Positions 34,536-43,079 of a stretch of DNA of 45,360 nt are shown piece after piece. The number at the start of each line of letters is the position of its first letter. Position 1 is the first letter of the stretch. The translations under genes and the position numbers were made by a program. This DNA is from Mediterranea massiliensis. GTDB lineage: Bacteria; Bacteroidota; Bacteroidia; Bacteroidales; Bacteroidaceae. A model generated the notes under the pieces. The model did not search any database and was not told where the DNA came from. It saw nothing but the letters and a program-made list of their open reading frames with translations. The DNA lies in contig CATXSD010000007.1 in assembly GCA_958402075.1 (NCBI GenBank), positions 1-45,360 of the forward strand, read 5' to 3'.

Positions 34536-34543
34536 CAAAGATA
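34536..34543 (-). promoter_or_regulatory. -7 box of the GH88-sulfatase operon
   Basis: On the minus strand TATCTTTG matches exactly; there is no good TTTG 19-21 bp upstream. Weak or regulated promoters of catabolic genes can lack a clear -33 box. Confidence 0.42.
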
Positions 34544-34598
34544 CGCCTGCCCGGCAAGATATACCTGCCCAAATCATACAGTTAACGGGTAAAATTGT

Positions 34599-34606
34599 TA
34601 CATTTG
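34599..34606 (+). promoter_or_regulatory. -7 box of the PaaI-type thioesterase gene
   Basis: TACATTTG fits the consensus and would give a leader of about 95 nt, long for this window. No good -33 box is present. The leader holds two direct CACCCGTT copies (34616, 34683). Confidence 0.38.
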
Positions 34607-34705
34607 CAGCCGATCACCCGTTTTTCCGTATGCCACAGGCCTCCCCTACGGCCTGCAGACTCCAACAAACCGGATGATTGTCACCCGTTAAAACAAAGAC
34701 AGACC

Positions 34706-35110
34706 ATGACACCACAAGAATTTTTCAAAAACGACCATTTCGCCGGCAAAGTCGGCATCGAACTGACAGAAGTGAAAGAAGGCTACAGCAAGGCACAGCT
34801 GACCGTGACGGAAGTCCACCTCAACGCAGGCAAGCGTACGCAAGGCGGTGTACTCTTCACGCTGGCCGACCTGGCCCTGGCCGCCGCAGCCAACTCACAC
34901 GGCACACTGGCACTTTCGCTGTCTTCCCACATCACCTTCCTGCGCAGCAGCGGTCCCGGCGACACACTGACCGCCGAAGCCCGTGAATGCTACATCGGCA
35001 GAAGCACCGGCTACTATCAGGTGACCATCACCAACCAGCACGGCGACCTCGTGGCCAGCTTCGAGTCGAGTGTATTCCGCAAGAACGACCTGCTGCCCTT
35101 CCAACTGTGA
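34706..35110 (+). CDS. PaaI-type hotdog-fold thioesterase
   Basis: The 134-residue protein is a small hotdog-fold acyl-CoA thioesterase like PaaI. It has LNAGKRTQGGVLFTLADLALAAA with Q46-G47-G48 and the catalytic-type D55; PaaI has HGG here, so glutamine replaces the usual histidine. The C-terminal strands (LTAEARECYIGRSTGYY and VTITNQHGDLVASFESSVF) are typical. It is cytoplasmic and hydrolyses acyl- or phenylacetyl-CoA thioesters; the substrate is not known. The frame is open 37 codons further upstream, but MTPQEFFKNDHFAG fits the family. It converges on the DUF3108 gene with about 37 bp between the two stop codons. Confidence 0.85.
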   Translation: MTPQEFFKNDHFAGKVGIELTEVKEGYSKAQLTVTEVHLNAGKRTQGGVLFTLADLALAAAANSHGTLALSLSSHITFLRSSGPGDTLTAEARECYIGRSTGYYQVTITNQHGDLVASFESSVFRKNDLLPFQL

Positions 35111-35147
35111 CCTCCGCCTGCAGACCGTCCCTGCCGACGCGACAAGG

Positions 35148-36062
35148 TCAGTCATCGACCACAGACGTCAGCGGATAGCGGTTGCCCCGCACACTCGTTA
35201 GGAAAGCTTTGGCCGAACCGAAATTGAGATACAGGTCCAGCCGGACAGGCAAATGGTTCTTGTCATCGGAGATGAAGAAGGTGATGACTTCCTTCTCCTT
35301 CTTCTTGTTTCCGTCCTGCACATATTCCACAAACGAGAAAACCAGGCAACGGTAGGTTGTATCATTGTTGGCCTCAACATTTTCTTTACCTCTGTAGATG
35401 AGGGTCTGTTCCTCTACCTTGCGGCCGGTAGCCATGGGGAAATTGATTTTCTGCCCCACCTTGTAGTCCGTCGGATCCCACGAACGCGCCTGTGCCAGAA
35501 TGCTCAGCATGTCGAAGATGCAACGGCTGTCGCTATAGGACATGGTATCTACACGCCCTCCCCGCCACGTACGGCGCTGCTTCACGTAGGAAACGCCGTC
35601 CTTGTAGTCGAACCATGCTTCGTCTACCGTATACCGTTTGCCCTCCTCGGCTCCCTTCCGGAAATAGCGGGGCTCCAGATCCTTACCGACGTAGCAGGTC
35701 AGCGTATCGCGCATCTTGAAGAAAAAGTCCACCCGCTTGCTGCTTACCGACAGCAGATTGAAGCGGTAGGCCGGTTTCTGGTGATAGGTCGTGGCGTTGG
35801 TCGTCAGACTGGCCAGTCCGGCCTTGACCCAGATAAACTTCCAGTTGAAATACAAGTCGTACATTACATGTTCGCCCGATTTGAACGCCTTGTTTTCGGC
35901 CGTACATTGCGCCGTCGCCGGTGTCAGCGGAGCGGCGCATAAAGTACATACCAGTAAAAGCACGGCCATCCAACTCCAGGCGATGCCCTGCCATGCCTTT
36001 CCTTTCCGATACAGCCTGTTATCGGCTGCCGGTATTGCTTCGTTTGTTGTTTTTCTTTTCAT
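35148..36062 (-). CDS. DUF3108 domain-containing exported protein
   Basis: The 304-residue product has an N-terminal hydrophobic segment (SWMAVLLLVCTLCAAPLTPATA) that should direct export. The rest matches DUF3108: GEHVMYDLYFNWKFIWVKAG, then a beta-rich body with KVGQKINFPMATGRKVEEQ and a final KNHLPVRLDLYLNFGSAKA. Proteins of this type are periplasmic or outer-membrane associated with no proven function. Choosing 36062 gives basic residues before the hydrophobic core and overlaps the upstream Ig-like gene by 44 bp; a later ATG at 35969 would avoid the overlap but lacks the basic start. The two are probably cotranscribed. Confidence 0.8.
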   Translation of the reverse strand: MKRKTTNEAIPAADNRLYRKGKAWQGIAWSWMAVLLLVCTLCAAPLTPATAQCTAENKAFKSGEHVMYDLYFNWKFIWVKAGLASLTTNATTYHQKPAYRFNLLSVSSKRVDFFFKMRDTLTCYVGKDLEPRYFRKGAEEGKRYTVDEAWFDYKDGVSYVKQRRTWRGGRVDTMSYSDSRCIFDMLSILAQARSWDPTDYKVGQKINFPMATGRKVEEQTLIYRGKENVEANNDTTYRCLVFSFVEYVQDGNKKKEKEVITFFISDDKNHLPVRLDLYLNFGSAKAFLTSVRGNRYPLTSVVDD

Positions 36063-37992
36063 CCGGCTTCTGTTTTTTAAGTTCCAACGGTTTTTGCATG
36101 TCCAAAGGCCGGTCAAGCAGATTCCACGTCTGCTGTAATTCAAAGTTGGCCTTCAGCTCCAGCACTTGATAATAATAATATACCATTTCCGGTTGTATAT
36201 GCTTCTCGTAATCTCCTGTATCCCATATTCCGTTACGGTTCTTGTCCGCTACCAGACGGGCCCCATATTTCCCTGGCGTCAGGTAATAAAAATCGGCCTT
36301 TCCATCGACAACCGGAACGGTACGTATCACGGCATCCTGCGCATCGACCAACTCGACGAAGGAAGTCGAATCGGCCCCTGTAATGTCAAACAGAATGGTA
36401 CCATATTCCTCGATGGTCTTTACCTTGAACTCCTTCTTTATTTTGTCGGTAAAGAGGCCGTACAGTCCTACAATGGCTGTCGAATCCACCGCAAACTGAT
36501 AGCTTTCACCCGGCTTCCAGTCGGCAAAGATGTTATAGACCTTCAGGTCGAGCGAATCGCGCTGAAAGTCGAACGGGACATCGTTCCACAACGTATCCAC
36601 CTTCTGCTGCAGATGGAAAGCCGCCGTATCAATCCGGCTCAACGGTTCCTGGAAGGTCAGCGTCAGATAGTCGTACACGTCCATCGACGACGGAGCGTAT
36701 ACATCGACCGGAAGAAACTCCGTAGGCAGGGTCGGCTCTTCCGGCTCTATCTCGTTGCCTTCCGCATCGCGTTTCTTCTTCTTTTTGGCTGCTTTCCTCA
36801 GCTCTTCCAACTGTTTTTCTTCCTGCTCTTGTTTTTGCTTCAGCTGCTTGGCATACGTCAGCTTCGCCAGCAGGCGTACGGTGTCTTTCCGCTCGCTCAG
36901 CTGTCCCAAGGTATCCGTTGCCAGATAGGTCAGTTCCATTTTCAATGTATCCTGCTTGTACACAAGGGAATCCTTGATCCAATAATGAATGGTATCGTTG
37001 CGGCCGGTGGTCTGCTCGATGACAAACGCATCGTGCTCGTCGAAATTAAGTCCCTTCAACAGCGGGAGGCTGTCGGCCGGAGCCGTGAAGTAGAGGGAAA
37101 ACTTCTGCGGCGTCAGGCGCTCGGTCTTGGCCAGACGCTGGTTGTAACGGATTTCCTTGAAACTGCGCAGCAGAATATTGTCCGGCAGGAAGTGGGTATA
37201 CTGACGCTCGACAATCGTATCGATAGTCAATGAGTCTATCCAGGTAGTATCCTGCCGCATGCGGTATTCGTAACGGGGGATAATCAGCGAATCGGACCAG
37301 GCCAACTGCTCGGCCGGCTGGGAAAAATAGAAGTTCTGGTCGGCATCCTGCAAGGCATAGATGCGATAGGTACCAGGAGCTACGCCACGAATGGAGAACT
37401 GGCCACGGCTGTCCGTACGCCCCACCCGCTCGAACGGCAAGGAAGTAAAGGCCGAGTCGGCCAGATTGGACTGCAGACCCACCAGCATGCCTTTGACCGG
37501 CTCCAGATTGGAGGCATTGAGCACCGTGCCCGATACGGCCATCGTATCCAACCGTTCGCCCGTCGAGAAGGTAAAGGTAAACTGCTCCAGCGGATTGCCC
37601 TCGTTGTTGTCCTGGATGGCATCGCCGAAGTCGATGGTATAAGTGACATCTGCCTTCATCGTATCCTGAAAATTGATGACGACTTTCTTTCCGTTCGTCT
37701 TGATTTCAGGCTGCTGTATCTGGGGAGGCGATATTACAATCTTCTCGCTCGGATTGTCCAGTTTGATGTATTCATCGAAAGCAATGGTAACACGGTTGCG
37801 CTTATAGTTCAGCTGCCCCGGCTCCGGCGTACTTTGCAGGAAACGCGGAGGAGTCTCGTCAATCGGGCCGCCCTCAATACGTCCGATACTGGCGCACGAG
37901 TACAGCAGGACGCCCAAAACCAGAAAGGCCGGCAGACGCCGCACCGACAACGTATCCCGTTTGCTATACAAAAGTTTCTTCAATTTATTCAT
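36019..37992 (-). CDS. Ig-like (Big_5) domain lipoprotein
   Basis: The 657-residue protein has a lipoprotein signal near LLYSC (C33). An N-terminal SbsA-type Ig-like domain (about 40-130, TPPRFLQSTPEPGQLNYKRN onward) is followed by a carboxypeptidase-regulatory-like loop (DSRGQFSIRGVAPGTYRIYA, about 185-210). There is a strongly basic coiled segment near residues 385-415 (KQKQEQEEKQ, AAKKKKKRD), then more beta-rich repeats and a basic tail. These proteins are widely conserved in Bacteroidales and surface- or periplasm-facing; function unknown. A TATCTTTG -7 box lies at 38026-38033. Its end overlaps the DUF3108 start, so they form one operon. Confidence 0.82.
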   Translation of the reverse strand: MNKLKKLLYSKRDTLSVRRLPAFLVLGVLLYSCASIGRIEGGPIDETPPRFLQSTPEPGQLNYKRNRVTIAFDEYIKLDNPSEKIVISPPQIQQPEIKTNGKKVVINFQDTMKADVTYTIDFGDAIQDNNEGNPLEQFTFTFSTGERLDTMAVSGTVLNASNLEPVKGMLVGLQSNLADSAFTSLPFERVGRTDSRGQFSIRGVAPGTYRIYALQDADQNFYFSQPAEQLAWSDSLIIPRYEYRMRQDTTWIDSLTIDTIVERQYTHFLPDNILLRSFKEIRYNQRLAKTERLTPQKFSLYFTAPADSLPLLKGLNFDEHDAFVIEQTTGRNDTIHYWIKDSLVYKQDTLKMELTYLATDTLGQLSERKDTVRLLAKLTYAKQLKQKQEQEEKQLEELRKAAKKKKKRDAEGNEIEPEEPTLPTEFLPVDVYAPSSMDVYDYLTLTFQEPLSRIDTAAFHLQQKVDTLWNDVPFDFQRDSLDLKVYNIFADWKPGESYQFAVDSTAIVGLYGLFTDKIKKEFKVKTIEEYGTILFDITGADSTSFVELVDAQDAVIRTVPVVDGKADFYYLTPGKYGARLVADKNRNGIWDTGDYEKHIQPEMVYYYYQVLELKANFELQQTWNLLDRPLDMQKPLELKKQKPDEKKNNKRSNTGSR

Positions 37993-38025
37993 GCCATTCG
38001 AAGCTTGATCCAAAAGATATTGACG

Positions 38026-38033
38026 CAAAGATA
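38026..38033 (-). promoter_or_regulatory. -7 box of the Ig-like lipoprotein gene
   Basis: On the minus strand TATCTTTG matches exactly, 33 bp before the start codon. Candidate -33 boxes are at poor spacing (17 or 24 bp). In 37993-38309 I see this box, the efflux promoter and its palindrome, and nothing else. Confidence 0.42.
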
Positions 38034-38215
38034 CAATATCTATCTATACCCAACGCACAAAGAGGCCTTTTTTTTGCTTTTTATCACAACGGAGAACCCG
38101 GCTTCAGCAGGCGGTTTCCCCATAAAAGCAGATGTCTTTCTTGAATACAGGTAGAATTCTCTGAAACATAGTTAAAAAACACTACCTATACAAACCTATA
38201 TATACCAAAAATCGG

Positions 38216-38223
38216 TACTTTTG
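38216..38223 (+). promoter_or_regulatory. -7 box of the RND efflux operon
   Basis: TACTTTTG matches the consensus; no TTTG is found 19-21 bp upstream. Transcription should begin about 7 bp later, which falls on the first bases of the palindrome at 38231-38258. Confidence 0.48.
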
Positions 38224-38230
38224 CAAGGCC

Positions 38231-38258
38231 GAAAACTTGAACCTCCGTTCAAGTTTTC
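38231..38258. promoter_or_regulatory. 28-bp perfect palindrome at the efflux transcription start (probable operator)
   Basis: GAAAACTTGAAC (38231-38242) and its exact complement (38247-38258) flank CTCC. The site covers the expected start of transcription, the classic place for a TetR-type repressor to act on efflux genes. It could also fold as an RNA hairpin at the 5' end of the transcript. No regulator gene is adjacent. Confidence 0.65.
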
Positions 38259-38309
38259 AGTAAAACATAGAGGTTGACATTACATAATTAGACACAGAGA
38301 TAAATAAGT

Positions 38310-39485
38310 ATGAAGAGTAGATTAGTATTACTGGCATGTTGCGTAGCACTGCTCAGCAGCTGCGGACAAGGCAACAACAACGCGGGCAGCGCCCCCGAAA
38401 TTGCAGTCATGGAGGTAAGCACCACCACTGCGAACCTGACAAACAGTTACCCGGCCACCATCAAAGGTAAGCAAGACGTGGAAATCCGCCCCATGGTGAG
38501 CGGCTTCATCACCAAGCTGCACGTAGATGAAGGTGCCGTCGTACACAAAGGACAGGTATTGTTTACCATCGACCCCGTACAATACCAGGCCGCCGTCCAG
38601 ACTGCCCAAGCTACCGTAGAAACAGCCAAAGCAGCCTTGAGCACGCAAGAACTGACTACTGCCAACAAACGGGAGCTGAACAAGAAACAGATTGTCAGTG
38701 ACTACGACCTGAAGATGTCCGAAAACCAGCTGGCACAGGCCAAAGCAACACTGGCACAGGCACAAGCCCAACTCATCAATGCCAAGAACAACCTGTCGTA
38801 TACTCAGGTGACCAGCCCGAGTGACGGTGTCGTAGGAACCATTCCCTACCGTGTAGGTAGTCTGGTCAGCGCCTCCATCGCTACCCCGTTGACCACCGTG
38901 GCCGACATCTCCGAAATGTATGCCTACTTCTCCATGACCGAACGCCAGTTATTGGGCATGATACGCGAAGGAGGTACCATGAAAGAAATCCTTGACAGAC
39001 TGCCGGATGTCCAGCTCAGCCTCGTTGACGGCTCCATCTATCCGGACAGCGGACGCGTAGAAACCATCAGTGGTGTCATCGACCAGACCACCGGTTCGGT
39101 CAACATGCGTGCCCTCTTCCCCAATAAGCACAACATCCTGCGCAGCGGCGGTACTGGTAACGTTATCTTCCACAACCCGCTCCACGACGTCATTATGATT
39201 CCCCAGTCGGCTACGACCGAAATTCAGGACAAACGCTTTGTATTGGTACTCCAGCCGGACAACACCCTGAAGAATACCGAAGTCAAAGTCTTCACTTTGG
39301 ACGACGGCAAGTATTTCTATGTAACCGAAGGCCTCAAGAAAGGAGACAAGATTGTCATCGAAGGCGTACAATCGTTGAAAGACGGACAAACCATCACTCC
39401 GATTACACCTGCTGAGAAAGAAGCCGAATACCAGAAAGCTCTGAAAGACCAGCAGGAAGGCAACATACAGACAGCATTCAAATAA
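38310..39485 (+). CDS. RND efflux periplasmic adaptor lipoprotein (AcrA/MexA-like)
   Basis: The 391-residue protein has a lipobox LLSSC (C18), so it is anchored to the inner membrane and spans the periplasm. It has a lipoyl-type half (RPMVSGFITKLHVDEGAVV), a coiled-coil hairpin (about 95-150, AQATVETAKAAL then AQAKATLAQAQAQL), a second lipoyl half, a beta-barrel and a membrane-proximal domain. Such adaptors link an RND pump to a TolC-like channel. It is the first gene of a four-gene operon behind a probable operator. The pump gene starts 100 bp later. Substrates cannot be predicted. Confidence 0.94.
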   Translation: MKSRLVLLACCVALLSSCGQGNNNAGSAPEIAVMEVSTTTANLTNSYPATIKGKQDVEIRPMVSGFITKLHVDEGAVVHKGQVLFTIDPVQYQAAVQTAQATVETAKAALSTQELTTANKRELNKKQIVSDYDLKMSENQLAQAKATLAQAQAQLINAKNNLSYTQVTSPSDGVVGTIPYRVGSLVSASIATPLTTVADISEMYAYFSMTERQLLGMIREGGTMKEILDRLPDVQLSLVDGSIYPDSGRVETISGVIDQTTGSVNMRALFPNKHNILRSGGTGNVIFHNPLHDVIMIPQSATTEIQDKRFVLVLQPDNTLKNTEVKVFTLDDGKYFYVTEGLKKGDKIVIEGVQSLKDGQTITPITPAEKEAEYQKALKDQQEGNIQTAFK

Positions 39486-39585
39486 TCAAGTGAACAGGTT
39501 GACAAGGTGACAACAAAAAAGATTGAAAATGCTCACCGCCCCAACTTGAAGCTCTTTCGACAACCAAATTTAAAAGGAAGAAACA

Positions 39586-42500
39586 ATGAAATTAGATAGA
39601 TTCATAAACCGCCCGGTACTATCAACGGTTATCTCCATCCTGATAGTCATCCTGGGCTTCATTGGTCTGGCCACATTGCCTATCACGCAATATCCGGACA
39701 TCGCACCGCCTACGGTATCTGTACGTGCCACCTATACCGGTGCCAACGCACAAACCGTGTTGAACTCGGTCATCGCCCCGCTGGAAGACCAGATCAACGG
39801 TGTGGAAAACATGATGTACATGAGCTCGAGTGCCTCCAACACCGGCTCGGCTGATATCTCCATCTACTTCAATCAAGGAACCGACCCCGATATGGCAGCC
39901 GTAAACGTACAGAACCGTGTGTCCATGGCACAGGGTCTGCTGCCTGCCGAAGTAACCAAGGTCGGCGTAACCACACAGAAGAGACAGACCTCCATGCTGA
40001 TGATCTTCTCCATTTATGATGAGAAAGACCAGTATACCACCGAGTTCATCGAGAACTATGCCAACATCAACCTGATTCCTGAAGTAAAGCGTGTCACCGG
40101 TGTAGGTGATGCCAATGTGATGGGTGTGGACTACTCCATGCGTATCTGGCTCAAACCGGACATTATGGCGCAATACAAACTGGTACCCAATGATGTGGTA
40201 GCCGCCCTGAGCGAACAGAATATTGAAGCCGCTCCGGGTCAGCTGGGCGAACGCGGCCACCAGACCTTCCAATACACCTTGCGCTACAAAGGACGTCTGC
40301 AACAACCTTCAGAATTCGAAAATATCGTCATCAAGGCCATGGAGGACGGCGAGTTGCTCCGTCTGAAAGACATTGCCCGCATCGAGCTGGGACGTATGAC
40401 CTACAACTTCAACAATACGGTAAACGGTCATAAGGCCGTCAGCTGTATCGTTTACCAGATGGCCGGTACCAATGCCACCCAAACCATCAGCGACATTGAG
40501 GCCTTGCTTGACGAATACTCAACCAAACTGCCTGCCGGCTTGAAGATCAACATTGCCCAAAGTGCCAACGACTTCCTCTTTGCCTCCATCCATGAGGTAG
40601 TAAAGACGTTGATCGAAGCCTTCATCCTGGTGTTCATCGTGGTTTACATCTTCCTGCAGGATATGCGCTCCACGCTGATTCCCGCCATTGCCATCCCGGT
40701 GGCCTTGATTGCTACCTTCTTCGTACTGAAACTCATCGGATTCAGCCTCAACTTGCTGACTCTTTCGGCCATGGTGCTTGCCATTGCCATTGTGGTCGAC
40801 GATGCCATCGTCGTCGTCGAGGGCGTCCATGCCAAGCTCGACCAGGGATACAAATCGGCCCGGGCCGCTTCCATCGACGCCATGCACGAACTGGGCGGTG
40901 CCATCGTTTCCATTACATTTGTCATGATGTCCGTGTTTATCCCCGTAAGTTTCATGGGTGGTACGGCCGGTACATTCTACCGGCAGTTCGGTCTGACCAT
41001 GGCCATCGCCATCGGTTTCTCCGCGTTGAACGCCTTGACACTGAGTCCGGCTCTGTGTGCCATCTTCCTGAAACCTCATAAGACAGATGCTCCTCTGAAA
41101 GAACGGGTAGGCACAGCCACCAAGGAAGCCAGAAAAATCTTCATTGCACGCTATGCAGATTCCATCGGCCGCCTCATGCGCCCTGGCATCACCTTGCTGT
41201 TCACAATCATTGCCATCATCGGTATGATTTTCGGACTCTTCAGCTTTGATAGCCATCCGGTAATCTGCATCCTGATGATTATCATCAGTATCCTGGCATT
41301 GGCCGGTATGACAACCGACAAATTCAAGGATGATTTCAATGAGTCTTACAACTCCATCCTGGGCAAATACAAGAAACAGGTACTCAAATTCATCCAAAAG
41401 AGATGGCTTTCGGCTGGTATCGTCACAGCTTCGGTCGTCCTGCTGGTTGTCTTCATGCAGATTACCCCGACCGGTATGGTGCCCAACGAAGATACGGGTA
41501 CCATCATGGGTGCCGTAACGTTACCTCCCGGCACCTCACAAGAACGTGCCCAGGAAATCCTCAACCGAGTAGACAGCCTGGTCGCTTCTGACCCCGCCGT
41601 ACAGTCCAGAACCATCATCTCGGGCTTCAGCTTCATCGGCGGTCAGGGACCGTCCTACGGTTCGGTCATCATCAAGCTGAAGAACTGGGAAGAGCGTTCG
41701 ACCATGCAAAATTCGAACATTGTGTATGCAACCCTCTTCATGCGTGCCCAAAAGGTCATCAAGGAAGCACAGGTATTGTTCTTTGCTCCTCCTATGATTC
41801 CGGGTTATTCTGCATCCAGCGATATCGAGCTTAACATGCAGGACAAGACCGGTGGTGACCTGAACCACTTCTTCGATGTCGTGAACGCATATACGGCCGA
41901 ACTGGAAAAACGTCCCGAGATCAACTCGGCACGTACCACCTTTAACCCGAACTTCCCGCAATACCTGCTGAACATTGACGCTGCTGCATGTAAGAAAGCC
42001 GGTATCAGTCCGAGTGACATTCTTTCTACACTGCAAGGATATTACGGCGGTCTGTATGCCTCCAACTTCAACAGCTTCGGTAAGATGTACCGCGTCATGG
42101 TACAGGCAGAGCCCGATGCCACCAAGAATCTGGAATCGCTCCAAAGCATCAAGGTACGCAACGGCAACGACATGGCACCGATTACCCAATTCGTATCCAT
42201 TGAGAAAGTGTACGGACCGGATATCATCAACCGTTTCAACCTGTACACCTCCATGAAAGTGATGGTAGCCCCAGCTTCCGGTTATACTTCCGGACAGGCC
42301 CTGCAGGCCATTGCCGAAGTGGCCCAACAGAATTTGCCAACCGGTTTCGGCTACGAATTGGGCGGTATGGCACGTGAGGAGGCCGAGACAAGCGGCAGTA
42401 CGACAGGACTTATCTTTGTGCTCTGCTTCGTATTCGTTTACCTCCTGTTGAGTGCCCAGTACGAAAGCTACATTCTGCCGTTGGCTGTATTGCTGTCCAT

Positions 42501-43002
42501 TCCGTTCGGATTGTTGGGAAGCTTCCTCTTCGTCAACGGAGCAAGTGCCATCGGAAGCATTCCGGCTTTGAAGATGATTATCGGCTCCATGTCCAACGAT
42601 ATCTACATGCAGATTGCCTTGATCATGTTGATGGGTCTGTTGGCCAAGAATGCCATCTTGATTGTTGAGTTTGCCCTCGACCGCCGCAAGATGGGTATGA
42701 GCATAACCTGGGCAGCCGTATTGGGTGCCGCCGCCCGTCTGCGTCCTATCCTGATGACATCAATGGCCATGATTGTCGGTCTGCTCCCGATGATGTTCGC
42801 ATCAGGTGCAGGTGCCAACGGTAACCGTACACTGGGTACATCGGCCATCGGTGGTATGTTGATTGGCATGATTCTGCAAATCTTTATCGTACCCGCATTG
42901 TTTGTTGCCTTCCAGTACCTGCAGGAGAAGTTCAAACCCATGGAATGGGAAGACGTAGACAACTCCGATGCTACCGCCGAAATTGAGCAATACAGTAAAT
43001 AA
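39586..43002 (+). CDS. RND-family inner-membrane efflux permease (AcrB/HAE1-like)
   Basis: The 1138-residue proton antiporter starts MKLDRFINRPVLSTVI. TM4 carries the proton-relay pair D405-D406 (VVDDAIVVVEG), and GLLAKNAILIVEFALDR holds the conserved lysine. The porter-domain and TM layout of AcrB is present, but the protein is about 90 residues longer. About 68 of these lie between LKPH (498) and PNEDTG (633), with two extra hydrophobic stretches at about 535-554 and 558-575, before TM7 at about 609-624. It exports drugs, bile acids or similar amphiphiles through the adaptor and TolC-like channel. AAGGAAG upstream is a reasonable ribosome-binding site. Confidence 0.95.
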   Translation: MKLDRFINRPVLSTVISILIVILGFIGLATLPITQYPDIAPPTVSVRATYTGANAQTVLNSVIAPLEDQINGVENMMYMSSSASNTGSADISIYFNQGTDPDMAAVNVQNRVSMAQGLLPAEVTKVGVTTQKRQTSMLMIFSIYDEKDQYTTEFIENYANINLIPEVKRVTGVGDANVMGVDYSMRIWLKPDIMAQYKLVPNDVVAALSEQNIEAAPGQLGERGHQTFQYTLRYKGRLQQPSEFENIVIKAMEDGELLRLKDIARIELGRMTYNFNNTVNGHKAVSCIVYQMAGTNATQTISDIEALLDEYSTKLPAGLKINIAQSANDFLFASIHEVVKTLIEAFILVFIVVYIFLQDMRSTLIPAIAIPVALIATFFVLKLIGFSLNLLTLSAMVLAIAIVVDDAIVVVEGVHAKLDQGYKSARAASIDAMHELGGAIVSITFVMMSVFIPVSFMGGTAGTFYRQFGLTMAIAIGFSALNALTLSPALCAIFLKPHKTDAPLKERVGTATKEARKIFIARYADSIGRLMRPGITLLFTIIAIIGMIFGLFSFDSHPVICILMIIISILALAGMTTDKFKDDFNESYNSILGKYKKQVLKFIQKRWLSAGIVTASVVLLVVFMQITPTGMVPNEDTGTIMGAVTLPPGTSQERAQEILNRVDSLVASDPAVQSRTIISGFSFIGGQGPSYGSVIIKLKNWEERSTMQNSNIVYATLFMRAQKVIKEAQVLFFAPPMIPGYSASSDIELNMQDKTGGDLNHFFDVVNAYTAELEKRPEINSARTTFNPNFPQYLLNIDAAACKKAGISPSDILSTLQGYYGGLYASNFNSFGKMYRVMVQAEPDATKNLESLQSIKVRNGNDMAPITQFVSIEKVYGPDIINRFNLYTSMKVMVAPASGYTSGQALQAIAEVAQQNLPTGFGYELGGMAREEAETSGSTTGLIFVLCFVFVYLLLSAQYESYILPLAVLLSIPFGLLGSFLFVNGASAIGSIPALKMIIGSMSNDIYMQIALIMLMGLLAKNAILIVEFALDRRKMGMSITWAAVLGAAARLRPILMTSMAMIVGLLPMMFASGAGANGNRTLGTSAIGGMLIGMILQIFIVPALFVAFQYLQEKFKPMEWEDVDNSDATAEIEQYSK

Positions 43003-43018
43003 TTTGAAGAACTAAGGC

Positions 43019-43054
43019 GGAAGGACGGTGAAGTGCCCCTTCATCCGTTCTTCC
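43019..43054 (+). repeat. Intercistronic hairpin between pump and outer-membrane channel genes
   Basis: GGAAGGACGGTGAAG (43019-43033) pairs with 43039-43054 with one mismatch and one bulged base, loop TGCCC. It fills most of the 77-bp gap and may set the pump to channel ratio by partial termination or mRNA stability. Confidence 0.5.
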
Positions 43055-43079
43055 TCCTAAACGAAGAGATATATTAAGT

